This document shows positions 1 through 6,233 of a stretch of 7,233 nt of DNA, one piece after another; the stretch's first letter is position 1; each line of letters starts with the position of its first letter. This DNA comes from Gammaproteobacteria bacterium (GTDB taxonomy: Bacteria; Pseudomonadota; Gammaproteobacteria; HK1): assembly GCA_020444775.1 (NCBI GenBank), contig JAGRHX010000654.1, positions 1-7,233 of the forward strand. The letters run 5' to 3'. The notes under the pieces were generated by a model. It did not search any database. It saw only the letters and a program-made list of their open reading frames with translations, and was not told where the DNA came from. The translations under genes and the position numbers were made by a program.

Positions 1-1156
1 GCTCGGCGCGGTACTTCTCCCAGTACGCAGGCCACGCTTCCTTGACGTCGATCTTGTTGCCCTTCTCGCGCTCCTCGGCGCGCATCTTGTCGAATGCCTC
101 GTTGGCCATGTCCCAGGCCTCGATCACCTGGTTCAGACGCGCGAGCCGCTTGTCGTGCCAGGCCTGGTCCTGCTCGGTCCACAGACCCTTCTCCTTCATG
201 TAGCGGATGGCACCGTCATGCCACGGCGCGTCGGCGGGTGGTCGCCCGGCGCGGGCTACCGCCCAGTTGCTGGAGCTGGCCGTGGTGTTCTTGTACAGAT
301 CGAAGCTCTCGTCGATGGCCTTGATGAGGTTGTAGACCTCTTCCTCGGAGGTTCGCGCGTAGGTGGTGACCATCGGATAGCGATAGCCGACCAGCCACAC
401 CGGGTTCTCCTCGGACAGCGCGGCGCCCTTGGTCTCCTGGGCGGGCTCGACGAAGCTGATGACCTTGGTCATGGCTTCCCAGCCGGTCTTGTTTTCGGGC
501 CGGAACGGCGGCCAGATCAGACCGCGCGGCGAGGCCTCGATCTGACGCATGTTCGACGAGGTGGTGACGCTGCCGAACGCGTCGAGCTGGTTGGCGAGCA
601 CCGCGTCCTTCATGGCCGCGTAGCTGCCGAACCAGACCACCTCGACGTCGTCGCGGGTCAGACCGCCGAAGGTGAGATAGGCGTCGTTCTTGACGTTCAC
701 CGAGGGGTTGCCCTTGACGAAGCCGATGCGCTTGCCACGCAGATCCGAGATCTCCTTGACCCCGGTGTCCTTGGCTACCGCGAAGCCGACGGTGGCGGGG
801 CGGCCGAGCACGATACGCAGATCTTGCGGACCCCACTCGGGCACCGCGAAGTCGTAGGTGCCCTCGGCCGCGAAGAAGGCCTCGTTGGCCAGGAATCCAT
901 ACTGCACCTTACCGGTGCTCATCGGCAGCAGACGGCCGATGGAGGTACCCGCCGGGACGATCCGGATGCGGGTCTTGTACTTGGTCTGCAGCGCGTTGGC
1001 GATACCGGATGCCTCCGCGTAACCGCTGGAGCCCAGGTCGTAGGCGCTCCAGACCATCGAGCGCGGCAGCGTCGGATCCGCTGCCCACGCCGAGCCTGCC
1101 ACGCAGGCGGCCAACACGGTGCCCGCAAGCGTCAGGCCGAGTTTCTTCGCTTTCAT
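1..1156 (-). CDS. TAXI family TRAP transporter solute-binding protein (C-terminus cut by window edge)
   Basis: Extracytoplasmic substrate-binding subunit of a TRAP transporter, which captures a small, usually carboxylate, ligand for a sodium-coupled DctQM-type permease. The frame stays open from the ATG at 1156 to the left edge, giving 385 visible residues and no stop. Residues 1-25 form a signal peptide (Lys-rich start, hydrophobic core, AWA before Ala26); an LAAC at 15-18 also fits a lipobox. TAXI features follow: SAYDLGSSGYAEASGIANAL at 37-56, RIVPAGTSIGRL near 65-76, GKRIGFVKGNPSVNVKNDAY at 141-160, a segment ending in LANQLDAFGSV at 187-197, and the family's C-terminal motif PWHDGAIRYMKEKGLW at 311-326. 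A charged helical tail follows (about 332-385). GAGGA at 1163-1167 sits 6 nt before the ATG and fixes the start. The permease genes presumably lie beyond the left edge. The ligand cannot be told from sequence. The longer plus-strand frame over the same bases is a GC-driven shadow. Confidence 0.93.
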   Translation of the reverse strand, partial: MKAKKLGLTLAGTVLAACVAGSAWAADPTLPRSMVWSAYDLGSSGYAEASGIANALQTKYKTRIRIVPAGTSIGRLLPMSTGKVQYGFLANEAFFAAEGTYDFAVPEWGPQDLRIVLGRPATVGFAVAKDTGVKEISDLRGKRIGFVKGNPSVNVKNDAYLTFGGLTRDDVEVVWFGSYAAMKDAVLANQLDAFGSVTTSSNMRQIEASPRGLIWPPFRPENKTGWEAMTKVISFVEPAQETKGAALSEENPVWLVGYRYPMVTTYARTSEEEVYNLIKAIDESFDLYKNTTASSSNWAVARAGRPPADAPWHDGAIRYMKEKGLWTEQDQAWHDKRLARLNQVIEAWDMANEAFDKMRAEEREKGNKIDVKEAWPAYWEKYRAE

Positions 1157-1162
1157 CACGTT

Positions 1163-1167
1163 TCCTC
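1163..1167 (-). promoter_or_regulatory. Ribosome binding site of the TRAP binding-protein gene
   Basis: Read on the minus strand this is GAGGA followed by AACGTG and the ATG, a 6-nt spacing. A second GAGGA lies slightly further upstream at 1171-1175. The overlapping ATG in GATATGAGG is in another frame and lacks comparable spacing, so this site decides the start at 1156. Confidence 0.7.
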
Positions 1168-1183
1168 ATATCCTCAAATGTCA

Positions 1184-1197
1184 CGCTCGATCGAGCG
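1184..1197. promoter_or_regulatory. Perfect 14-bp palindrome, candidate operator
   Basis: CGCTCGATCGAGCG is identical on both strands, with a 7-bp half-site and no spacer; symmetry ends at the flanking bases. It lies 27 bp upstream of the TRAP gene ATG and just downstream of the candidate -10 box, where a bound dimeric repressor would block transcription. No U-tract follows on either strand, so a terminator is less likely. The role as an operator is inferred; I do not recognise the cognate regulator, and none is encoded in this window. Confidence 0.45.
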
Positions 1198-1206
1198 ATG
1201 GCCCAT

Positions 1207-1234
1207 AAAATACCACAGCGGCTGACGCTTTCAG
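1207..1234 (-). promoter_or_regulatory. Weak sigma70-like promoter candidate for the TRAP gene
   Basis: On the minus strand CTGAAA (1234-1229) and TATTTT (1212-1207) are separated by 16 bp, each matching its consensus at four of six positions. The -10 falls in the only short AT-rich run of the spacer. A start site near 1200 would put the 14-bp palindrome at the beginning of the transcript. Both boxes are degenerate, so this is only a candidate. Confidence 0.3.
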
Positions 1235-1343
1235 CAGCGTTTCAGTCCTTGACGACGTGCCCGCGAAGAGGCCCGACGAAGCCGCGCGCAGGCGTCGCCG
1301 CGGCGCTGGCACGGCTGTCCGAAAGGCAATCCAACGCGACATC

Positions 1344-1351
1344 AAAGGAGG
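1344..1351 (+). promoter_or_regulatory. Strong Shine-Dalgarno of the CoA-transferase gene
   Basis: AAAGGAGG is a near-complete anti-16S match, 7 nt before the ATG at 1359. It is the strongest ribosome binding site in the window. It settles the start even though the first 24 or so residues of the protein precede the conserved family domain. Confidence 0.85.
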
Positions 1352-1358
1352 CGAGTAG

Positions 1359-2630
1359 ATGAGCGAGGGCGCGGGTGTAGATGACGGCTCGAGAGCCGCG
1401 CAGGGACGCTCGGACGCCGGGCAGACGGCGTTATCTGGGGTTCGGGTGCTGGATCTGGGACGCGTCCTGGCGGCGCCGTTCTGCGGCATGATCCTCGCCG
1501 ATCTGGGCGCCGAGGTGATCAAGATCGAGCACGCCGAGCGGGGTGACGACACGCGTGCCTGGAAGCCACCCGAGGCTGGTGGCGAGTCGGCTTACTATCT
1601 GTCCATCAATCGCAACAAGCGCAGTGTCGGCCTGGATCTGTCCACCGAGGCCGGGCGCCGGGTGGTGCACGAGCTGGTCGCCCGCAGCGATGTTGTGCTG
1701 GAGAACTTCCGGCCGGGCGTGACCACTCGACTCGGGGTCGATTACGCCACTTTGTCGGCGCTCACCCCGCGCCTCATCTATTGCTCGATCTCCGGTTTCG
1801 GCCAGCAGGGACCTATGGCCGGGCGGGCGGCCTACGACTATGTGGTTCAGGCGATGAGCGGCGTCATGTCGTTGACCGGTGAGCGTGACGGCGTGCCCGT
1901 GCGCTGTGCCGGCGCCATCGCCGACTACGGCACCGGACTGTACGCGGTGATCTCGATCCTGTTCTCGCTCATGGAGCGTGCCCGTACCGGCCGTGGCCAG
2001 CACATCGACCTGGCCATGCTCGATTGCGCGATGACCTATCTCGGCCACACCATGACCCAGTACCTCACCGACGGCGAGCCGCCGCGCCGGCTCGGCAACG
2101 GTCACGAGAAGATCGTGCCCATGGACGTCTACGAGACCGCCGACGAGCCGTTGATGGTGCTGTGTGGCAACGATGGTATGTTCCGGCGGCTGGTCCGCGC
2201 GATGGGACACCCGGAGGCCGCCGAAGACCCGCGTTTCGCCACCAATCTGGCGCGCAGCCAGAATCTGGGGGTGCTCGAGGACTTCATGCGCGAGGGCATG
2301 CGGCGCGACACCCGAGAGGGATGGATGCGGCGTCTGGCCGCAGCCGACATCCCGTTCGTGCCGGTGCGCTCCATTGCCGAGGTGATGGCCGCGCCCGAGG
2401 TGCTGGAGCGGAACATGCTGGCCGAGCTGCCGCATCCCACCGCGGGTCGCATCAAGGTGGTGGGCTCGCCGCTCAAGCTGTCGGAAAGCCCGGTGCGTCT
2501 GGACCGGCGGCCGCCACCGCTGCTCGGCGAGCACACCGAGCAGGTGCTGCGTGAGCTACTCGGCAAGGATGACGCGGACATCGAGCAGCTGCGCGCGAGC
2601 GGCGCGCTGGGCAAGCCGGGCGGAGACTGA
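1359..2630 (+). CDS. CaiB/BaiF family (class III) CoA-transferase
   Basis: Transfers coenzyme A between acyl-CoA and a free carboxylic acid, in the cytoplasm. The 423-residue length is normal for the family. After a polar N-terminal extension (1-24) come the family blocks: SGVRVLDLGRVLAAPFCGM (26-44), LGAEVIKIE (49-57), NRNKRSVGLDL (84-94), ENFRPG (115-120), SISGFGQQGP (143-152), AYDYVVQAMSGVM (158-170), GAIADYGTGLYA (185-196), TGRGQHIDLAMLDCAM (210-225) and PPPLLGEHTEQVLREL (385-400). Asp189 in ADYGTG aligns with the catalytic aspartate of formyl-CoA transferase that forms the acyl-anhydride intermediate. Substrate cannot be assigned: relatives act on carnitine, oxalate/formate, succinate/citramalate, benzylsuccinate or bile acids, and alpha-methylacyl-CoA racemase shares the fold. 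It is divergent from the TRAP binding-protein gene, suggesting activation of an imported acid, which is inference. It ends 44 bp from the convergent TatD-family gene. Confidence 0.95.
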   Translation: MSEGAGVDDGSRAAQGRSDAGQTALSGVRVLDLGRVLAAPFCGMILADLGAEVIKIEHAERGDDTRAWKPPEAGGESAYYLSINRNKRSVGLDLSTEAGRRVVHELVARSDVVLENFRPGVTTRLGVDYATLSALTPRLIYCSISGFGQQGPMAGRAAYDYVVQAMSGVMSLTGERDGVPVRCAGAIADYGTGLYAVISILFSLMERARTGRGQHIDLAMLDCAMTYLGHTMTQYLTDGEPPRRLGNGHEKIVPMDVYETADEPLMVLCGNDGMFRRLVRAMGHPEAAEDPRFATNLARSQNLGVLEDFMREGMRRDTREGWMRRLAAADIPFVPVRSIAEVMAAPEVLERNMLAELPHPTAGRIKVVGSPLKLSESPVRLDRRPPPLLGEHTEQVLRELLGKDDADIEQLRASGALGKPGGD

Positions 2631-2638
2631 TGTCCACC

Positions 2639-2674
2639 GGATCGTGGTGCCCGGCCGCTGGCGGACGCCGATCC
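2639..2674. terminator. Inverted repeat between convergent genes, possible bidirectional terminator
   Basis: GGATCG (2639-2644) pairs with CGATCC (2669-2674) across a 24-nt GC-rich interior that could itself fold partly. It lies wholly inside the 44-bp spacer between the CoA-transferase and TatD-family stop codons. No T-tract follows on either strand, so intrinsic termination is weakly supported. Confidence 0.25.
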
Positions 2675-3466
2675 TCAGTCGCGTAGCTCCAGGAAGTTCC
2701 GCCAGACCTGTGCCCGGGCCTGCTCCAGCGACCAGCCACGCAGCTCGGCGAGCAGCGCCACGGTGCCGGTCACGTCGGCCGGCTCGCTGCGCTGCCCGGG
2801 TGCCGGCGACAGATAGGGTGCGTCGGTCTCGGTGAGGATGCGCTCGGCCGGGAGCTCCTCGAGCATCTTGCTGAAGGCCTCGTTGCGGCGCGCGTTGGCC
2901 GGTATGGAGAACCACCAGCCATCCTCGTTGGCCCAGCGAATCGCGTTCTTCACACGTCCGCCATAGCAATGGAAGTCGACCCGCCGCGCGCCCAGGTGAC
3001 GGAGTATCTCGGCCGCGCGGGTCTCGCGCTTGCGGGTATGGATGATGACCGGCAGATCGTTGCGCATGGCGATGTCGACCAGCGCTTCGAAGACCTGTTC
3101 CTGGGCGCTGAAGGTGGATTCGTCCACCCAGTAGCCGTCCAACCCGCACTCGCCGATCGCGCACAACGCACCTTGCGCGGCCATCTCACCGATGAACTCG
3201 ATCTCCGCGGCTACATCGAACACCGCGACGTCCAGACTGAAGTCATCCGGCAGGCGGTCGCAGACCGCGTCGATCGGATAGATGCCCAGGGCCGGCTCGA
3301 TGATGTCGTGCTCGCGCGCCATCTGCAGGATGGCGCGATTCGAAACCGGCTCCAGACCGTTGACCACCACTGCGCCCAGACCGGCGCCACGGGCGCGATC
3401 GATCACCGCCTCGCGATCGGTGGCGAAGCGCTCGTGGGTCAGGTGGGTATGGATGTCGACGTACAC
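2675..3466 (-). CDS. TatD family metal-dependent hydrolase
   Basis: Member of the TatD amidohydrolase-fold family (TIM barrel, two divalent metals). Characterised members are 3'-5' exonucleases or DNases implicated in DNA repair and turnover; the cellular substrate here is unknown. The 263-residue length is typical. Visible ligand motifs are DIHTHL (His6, His8), GECGLDGYW (Glu106), VIIHTRK (His143), DFHCYGG (His166) and LTETDAPYLSP (Asp215), so the active site looks intact. The start is GTG at 3466, because the HxH motif must lie a few residues in and no in-frame ATG is close upstream. There is no clear Shine-Dalgarno, so expression may be modest. FHCYGG and SIPANARRN stand where typical TatD proteins have HCFSG and a different strand-7 sequence, so it may be a side branch rather than the TatD/YcfH orthologue. 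It is transcribed alone. A weak -10-like TAGAGT lies at 3497-3502 on its strand. Confidence 0.92.
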   Translation of the reverse strand: MYVDIHTHLTHERFATDREAVIDRARGAGLGAVVVNGLEPVSNRAILQMAREHDIIEPALGIYPIDAVCDRLPDDFSLDVAVFDVAAEIEFIGEMAAQGALCAIGECGLDGYWVDESTFSAQEQVFEALVDIAMRNDLPVIIHTRKRETRAAEILRHLGARRVDFHCYGGRVKNAIRWANEDGWWFSIPANARRNEAFSKMLEELPAERILTETDAPYLSPAPGQRSEPADVTGTVALLAELRGWSLEQARAQVWRNFLELRD

Positions 3467-3610
3467 GCGGCACCGATGGCAACGACCAGGGCGTGGACTC
3501 TACACCAGCGTCGTCCCGGCGGCGCCCCGGGGCACGAGCCGGCCAGCATCCGGCGACCATCGGCACGGCACTGGCCTGCGCCGGTGGTGGATGCGATGCT
3601 TGTGTTTTCG

Positions 3611-3633
3611 AATCGTAACTGCAATCGTAACTG
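3611..3633. repeat. Exact 11-bp tandem repeat upstream of the TPR gene
   Basis: AATCGTAACTG occurs at 3611-3621 and again at 3623-3633, with a single C between (12-bp period). The repeat lies in the most AT-rich part of the 179-bp divergent spacer, and its second copy ends at the first base of the GGGAG ribosome binding site. It could be a pair of same-face regulator sites, an element in the 5' untranslated region, or a slippage duplication. Confidence 0.7.
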
Positions 3634-3637
3634 GGAG
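3633..3637 (+). promoter_or_regulatory. Ribosome binding site of the TTC38/StaR-like gene
   Basis: GGGAG lies 8 nt before the ATG at 3646, with no better in-frame upstream start. The resulting N-terminus (MLWDRYGLPLSTSSEAA) matches the family's usual opening, which supports this start. Confidence 0.65.
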
Positions 3638-3645
3638 AAGCGTCG

Positions 3646-4947
3646 ATGCTCTGGGATCGCTACGGTCTGCCGCTCAGCACCTCGTCGGAAGCGGCTCGCG
3701 ACGCCTACGTGGCGGGCGTGGACCAGCTGCTGGGGGCACAAGCGGGGGCCCTGAGCTCGTTCGAGCATGCCATCACCGCCGACCCGTTGTTTGCCCTCGC
3801 CCATGCCGCACGCGCACGGGTCAAGCAGCTCGCCAATGAGCCGGAGGAGGCGCGTGCCAGCGCCACGACCGCGGTCGAGCTGGCCAGCGAGGCAACACCA
3901 CGCGAGCAGGTGCACACGCGGATCTTCGAGGCGCTGGTCAACGGCCGCGGGGCGCAGGCGCTGAGCCTGACCCGTCAACAGCTCGATGCCCATCCGCTCG
4001 ATGCCGTGGCGCTCTCACCTTCGGTCGGGGTCTTCGGCCTGTTCGGCTTCAGCGGCCGGTCCGGGCGCGAGCCCGAGCTGGTGCAGCTGCTCGCGCCGCT
4101 CGCCAGCCACTACGGCGACGATTGGTGGTTCCTCTCCGCCCAGGCCTTTGCCTTGATCGAGAACGGTCAGGCGGTCGCCGGCCAGCGCCTGGTGGAGCGC
4201 TCGTTGGACCTGAATCGTGACAATGCCAACGCCGCGCACATCTATGCGCACGCGCTCTACGAGACCGGCCAGGACCAGGCCGCCGCCGAGTTCTTGCAGA
4301 ACTGGTTGCCCGGCTATGCGCCCGAGGGACAGATGCACTGTCATCTGTGGTGGCACATGGCCATGGTCGAGATGCTCGAGCACGACCATGAGGCGATGTG
4401 GAAATCGTATCTGGAGAACTGCTGGCCCGATGTGTCGGTGAGCCCGCCGATCAATGTGGTCACCGACGGCGTGTCCCTGCTCTGGCGGGCCGAGCTCGCC
4501 GGCATCACGGTGAGTGCGGCCCGCTGGCGACGGATGCGCGAGTATCTGCAGGCGCAGTTTCCCAAGCCCGGTATCTTCGTCGATGTGCACCTGGCGTTCT
4601 GCCTGGCTGCTCTGGAGGACTGGGACGCGCTGTCCGTGTTCATCGACGATCTGGAGCGGGCGGACGTCGAGCAGCGTCTGGCCGCGGGGCCAGTCGTGCC
4701 GATCATCGCCCGTGCCGCCGCGGCCTTCAGACAAGGCCTGCACGCCGAGGTAGTGGCGCTGCTGCAGCCGGTGCTCGATGAGGTGGTGCGTATCGGTGGC
4801 AGTCGGGCGCAACGCGATCTGGTTCTCAACACCCTGATCGCCGCCGGTCTGCGCGACGGACAGCGCGAGCTCGCCGTCCGTCTGGCCCGTGCCCGTGGCG
4901 GGCGCGGCAGGCTGATCGCGGTCGCCGGTGCCGAGGGACTGGTATGA
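3646..4947 (+). CDS. TTC38/StaR-like tetratricopeptide-repeat family protein
   Basis: A 433-residue soluble, mostly alpha-helical protein with no signal peptide or membrane segment. From memory it follows human TTC38 and the bacterial StaR-like family along its whole length: RYGLPLSTSSEAA (5-17), ITADPLFALAHAARA (43-57, a TPR-like helix pair), TPREQVH (84-90), ANAAHIYAHALYETGQ (194-209), MHCHLWWHMAM (230-240), and VRIGGSRAQRD (381-391) ahead of a last helical hairpin. Two HxxxH motifs, His198/His202 and His233/His237, match histidines I recall in TTC38. StaR itself is encoded in a Streptomyces glycopeptide antibiotic cluster and was speculated to be an oxidative enzyme; no activity is established to my knowledge. 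Here the gene overlaps or abuts an MFS transporter gene on the same strand, so the two are probably co-transcribed. An exact tandem repeat precedes its ribosome binding site. Family assignment is fairly secure; function is not assigned. Confidence 0.85.
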   Translation: MLWDRYGLPLSTSSEAARDAYVAGVDQLLGAQAGALSSFEHAITADPLFALAHAARARVKQLANEPEEARASATTAVELASEATPREQVHTRIFEALVNGRGAQALSLTRQQLDAHPLDAVALSPSVGVFGLFGFSGRSGREPELVQLLAPLASHYGDDWWFLSAQAFALIENGQAVAGQRLVERSLDLNRDNANAAHIYAHALYETGQDQAAAEFLQNWLPGYAPEGQMHCHLWWHMAMVEMLEHDHEAMWKSYLENCWPDVSVSPPINVVTDGVSLLWRAELAGITVSAARWRRMREYLQAQFPKPGIFVDVHLAFCLAALEDWDALSVFIDDLERADVEQRLAAGPVVPIIARAAAAFRQGLHAEVVALLQPVLDEVVRIGGSRAQRDLVLNTLIAAGLRDGQRELAVRLARARGGRGRLIAVAGAEGLV

Positions 4948-6232
4948 CGGCCATCATCCAGCGTGCTCGGGTCAACGTCGGCTCGCGGCCGATGGTAGCC
5001 CGCTGAACGGGGCCGCCGCCGGCCCGTCCAGCGCCGATATGGCCTGGTGGCCGGTGCTGGGGTCCTCGGCGGTGCTGTCGCTGGCGCTGCTCGGCGATGC
5101 GCTGTTGTATGCGGTGCTGCCGTTGCATGCCACCGCCTTCGGCGTGAGCCTGGTCTGGGTCGGTGTGCTGCTGTCGGCCAACCGATTCGTGCGGGTGCTG
5201 GTCTATGGCGGCGTGGCGAAGCTGGCGGAGCGTCTGGGCTCGCGTCGTCTGTGTGTGATCGCCGCGCTCACCGCCGCCATCTCCACCATGCTCTATGGCC
5301 TGGGTCGTGGCGAGGCGGTGCTGTTGCTCGCGCGCTGTCTGTGGGGCCTGTCCTATGCCAGTCTGTTGCTGGTCACGCTCGACTATTCGATGCGTTACCG
5401 GGCCCGCGCCGGCACCCGGGTCGGATTGAGTCGAACCGTTCAACGCGTGGGGCCGGTCGTGGCCCTGGTGGGTGGCAGCGCGCTGGTGGCGGTGCTGGGG
5501 CCGCGTGAGACCTTCGTCCTGCTCGGCGCGCTGTCGCTGCTGGCCGTGCCGATTGCGCTGTTGTTACCCGCCGTGCGTGAGGCTCCGGTGTCCGCGGCGG
5601 GTGATGCCGTGCGGGAACCGACCGCGGCGGCGACGCGGGTTGCCGGTCACGGCCGTGCCCGCCAGGCGTTTCGCTCGTTGCTCAGCAGCGCGCTGGGTCG
5701 TCCGCGCAGCATCGACCTGGTGTTCTTCTGGGCCGGTGTCGGCGTCGATGGTGTGTTCTCGGTGTCGATCACGCTGATGCTGGCCGAACGCATGGACCTG
5801 GCCGCGGCCGTGTTCTCCGGCGGTCTGTTGCATGCCCTGCGTCATTTCAGCGAGGCCGCGGCGGCGCCGCTGCTGGGCATCGCCGCCGATCGCCTGGGCG
5901 CCTCGCGGGTGTTCCTGTTCTCGGTCGCGTTGATCGCGACCGGTATGCTGGCCGTCAGCGTCAGCGTGCTGGTGGCCGGATCGGTGCTGCTGCTCATCGG
6001 CCGCGGCGCGATCGCCTCGGTGGGGCCCGCGGTCATCGCGCAAGCCACGGATGAACGCGACTCGACCCTGCACGCGGTGGCACGTATGCAGGCCTGGCGT
6101 GACCTCGGCGCCGCGCTGGGGCCGTTGCTCACCGGTGTTCTGCTCGGCGGCCCGCTGTCCCCACAAGCGTTGCATGCGCTGGTCGGCGCGGCGCTGCTCG
6201 TCAGCCTCGTGCTCTGGTATCTGCGCCGCTGA
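4928..6232 (+). CDS. Major facilitator superfamily (MFS) transporter
   Basis: A 12-TM inner-membrane secondary transporter. The frame opens at GTG 4928 (434 residues), overlapping the TPR gene by 20 bp. The first 37 residues are polar and not MFS-like, and ATG 5039 (Met38, just before TM1) is an equally reasonable start; neither has a good Shine-Dalgarno. Hydrophobic helices lie near residues 44-66, 72-94, 108-125, 130-152, 166-190, 194-215, 263-285, 291-316, 327-347, 348-372, 390-407 and 411-431. Motif-A-like loops occur after TM2 (GGVAKLAERLGSRR, 94-107) and after TM8 (GIAADRLGASR, 317-327), as expected for two homologous halves. A basic central loop (216-262) joins the halves. The substrate is unknown; a drug or metabolite exporter is plausible because motif A is prominent. 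Coupling to the TTC38/StaR-like gene suggests export of, or import for, the product that protein handles, which is inference. Confidence 0.88.
   Translation: MPRDWYDGHHPACSGQRRLAADGSPLNGAAAGPSSADMAWWPVLGSSAVLSLALLGDALLYAVLPLHATAFGVSLVWVGVLLSANRFVRVLVYGGVAKLAERLGSRRLCVIAALTAAISTMLYGLGRGEAVLLLARCLWGLSYASLLLVTLDYSMRYRARAGTRVGLSRTVQRVGPVVALVGGSALVAVLGPRETFVLLGALSLLAVPIALLLPAVREAPVSAAGDAVREPTAAATRVAGHGRARQAFRSLLSSALGRPRSIDLVFFWAGVGVDGVFSVSITLMLAERMDLAAAVFSGGLLHALRHFSEAAAAPLLGIAADRLGASRVFLFSVALIATGMLAVSVSVLVAGSVLLLIGRGAIASVGPAVIAQATDERDSTLHAVARMQAWRDLGAALGPLLTGVLLGGPLSPQALHALVGAALLVSLVLWYLRR
4944..5006 (+). other. 20-codon frame opened by an ATGA overlap, possible leader or gene remnant
   Basis: The ATG at 4944 overlaps the TPR gene's TGA (ATGA) and has GAGGG (4933-4937) 6 nt upstream, a better initiation context than either MFS start. 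It encodes 20 residues beginning MTAIIQRARVNVGSRP and stops at 5006, in a different frame from the MFS gene and 32 nt before Met 5039. It may be a coupling leader that feeds ribosomes to the MFS gene, the original MFS start separated by a frameshift, or a remnant. Its first seven residues resemble the start of D-aminoacyl-tRNA deacylase (MxALIQR), but the rest does not. It could be chance. Confidence 0.3.
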
Positions 6233-6233
6233 T

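Noticed and set aside
155..1225. 356-codon open frame on the plus strand opposite the TRAP binding-protein gene
   Set aside because: The minus strand encodes a clear TAXI protein with signal peptide, family motifs and ribosome binding site. The plus frame has no recognisable domain and is typical antisense open frame in high-GC DNA.
1221..1235. GCTGA-CGCTT-TCAGC small inverted repeat in the TRAP/CoA-transferase spacer
   Set aside because: Five-base arms are too short to separate from chance, and the site is better described by the overlapping TTTCAG direct repeats.
1249..1254. TTGACG as a -35 box for the CoA-transferase gene
   Set aside because: The hexamer is good, but the sequence 16-18 bp downstream is GC-rich (GCCCGA) with no -10 resemblance.
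1431..2534. 367-codon open frame on the minus strand opposite the CoA-transferase gene
   Set aside because: It is rich in His, Gly and Arg with no family resemblance, while the plus strand carries every CaiB/BaiF motif.
3524..3533. GCCCCGGGGC 10-bp palindrome in the TatD/TPR spacer
   Set aside because: Short pure G/C palindromes are expected by chance at this base composition, and it has no useful position relative to a promoter-like element.
2969..3754. 261-codon plus-strand frame crossing the TatD-family gene, the spacer and the TPR gene start
   Set aside because: It is antisense to the TatD motifs and out of frame with the TPR gene, with no domain of its own.
4015..4812. 265-codon minus-strand frame opposite the TTC38/StaR-like gene
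   Set aside because: It is a shadow of the GC-rich coding strand; the sense product matches a known family end to end.
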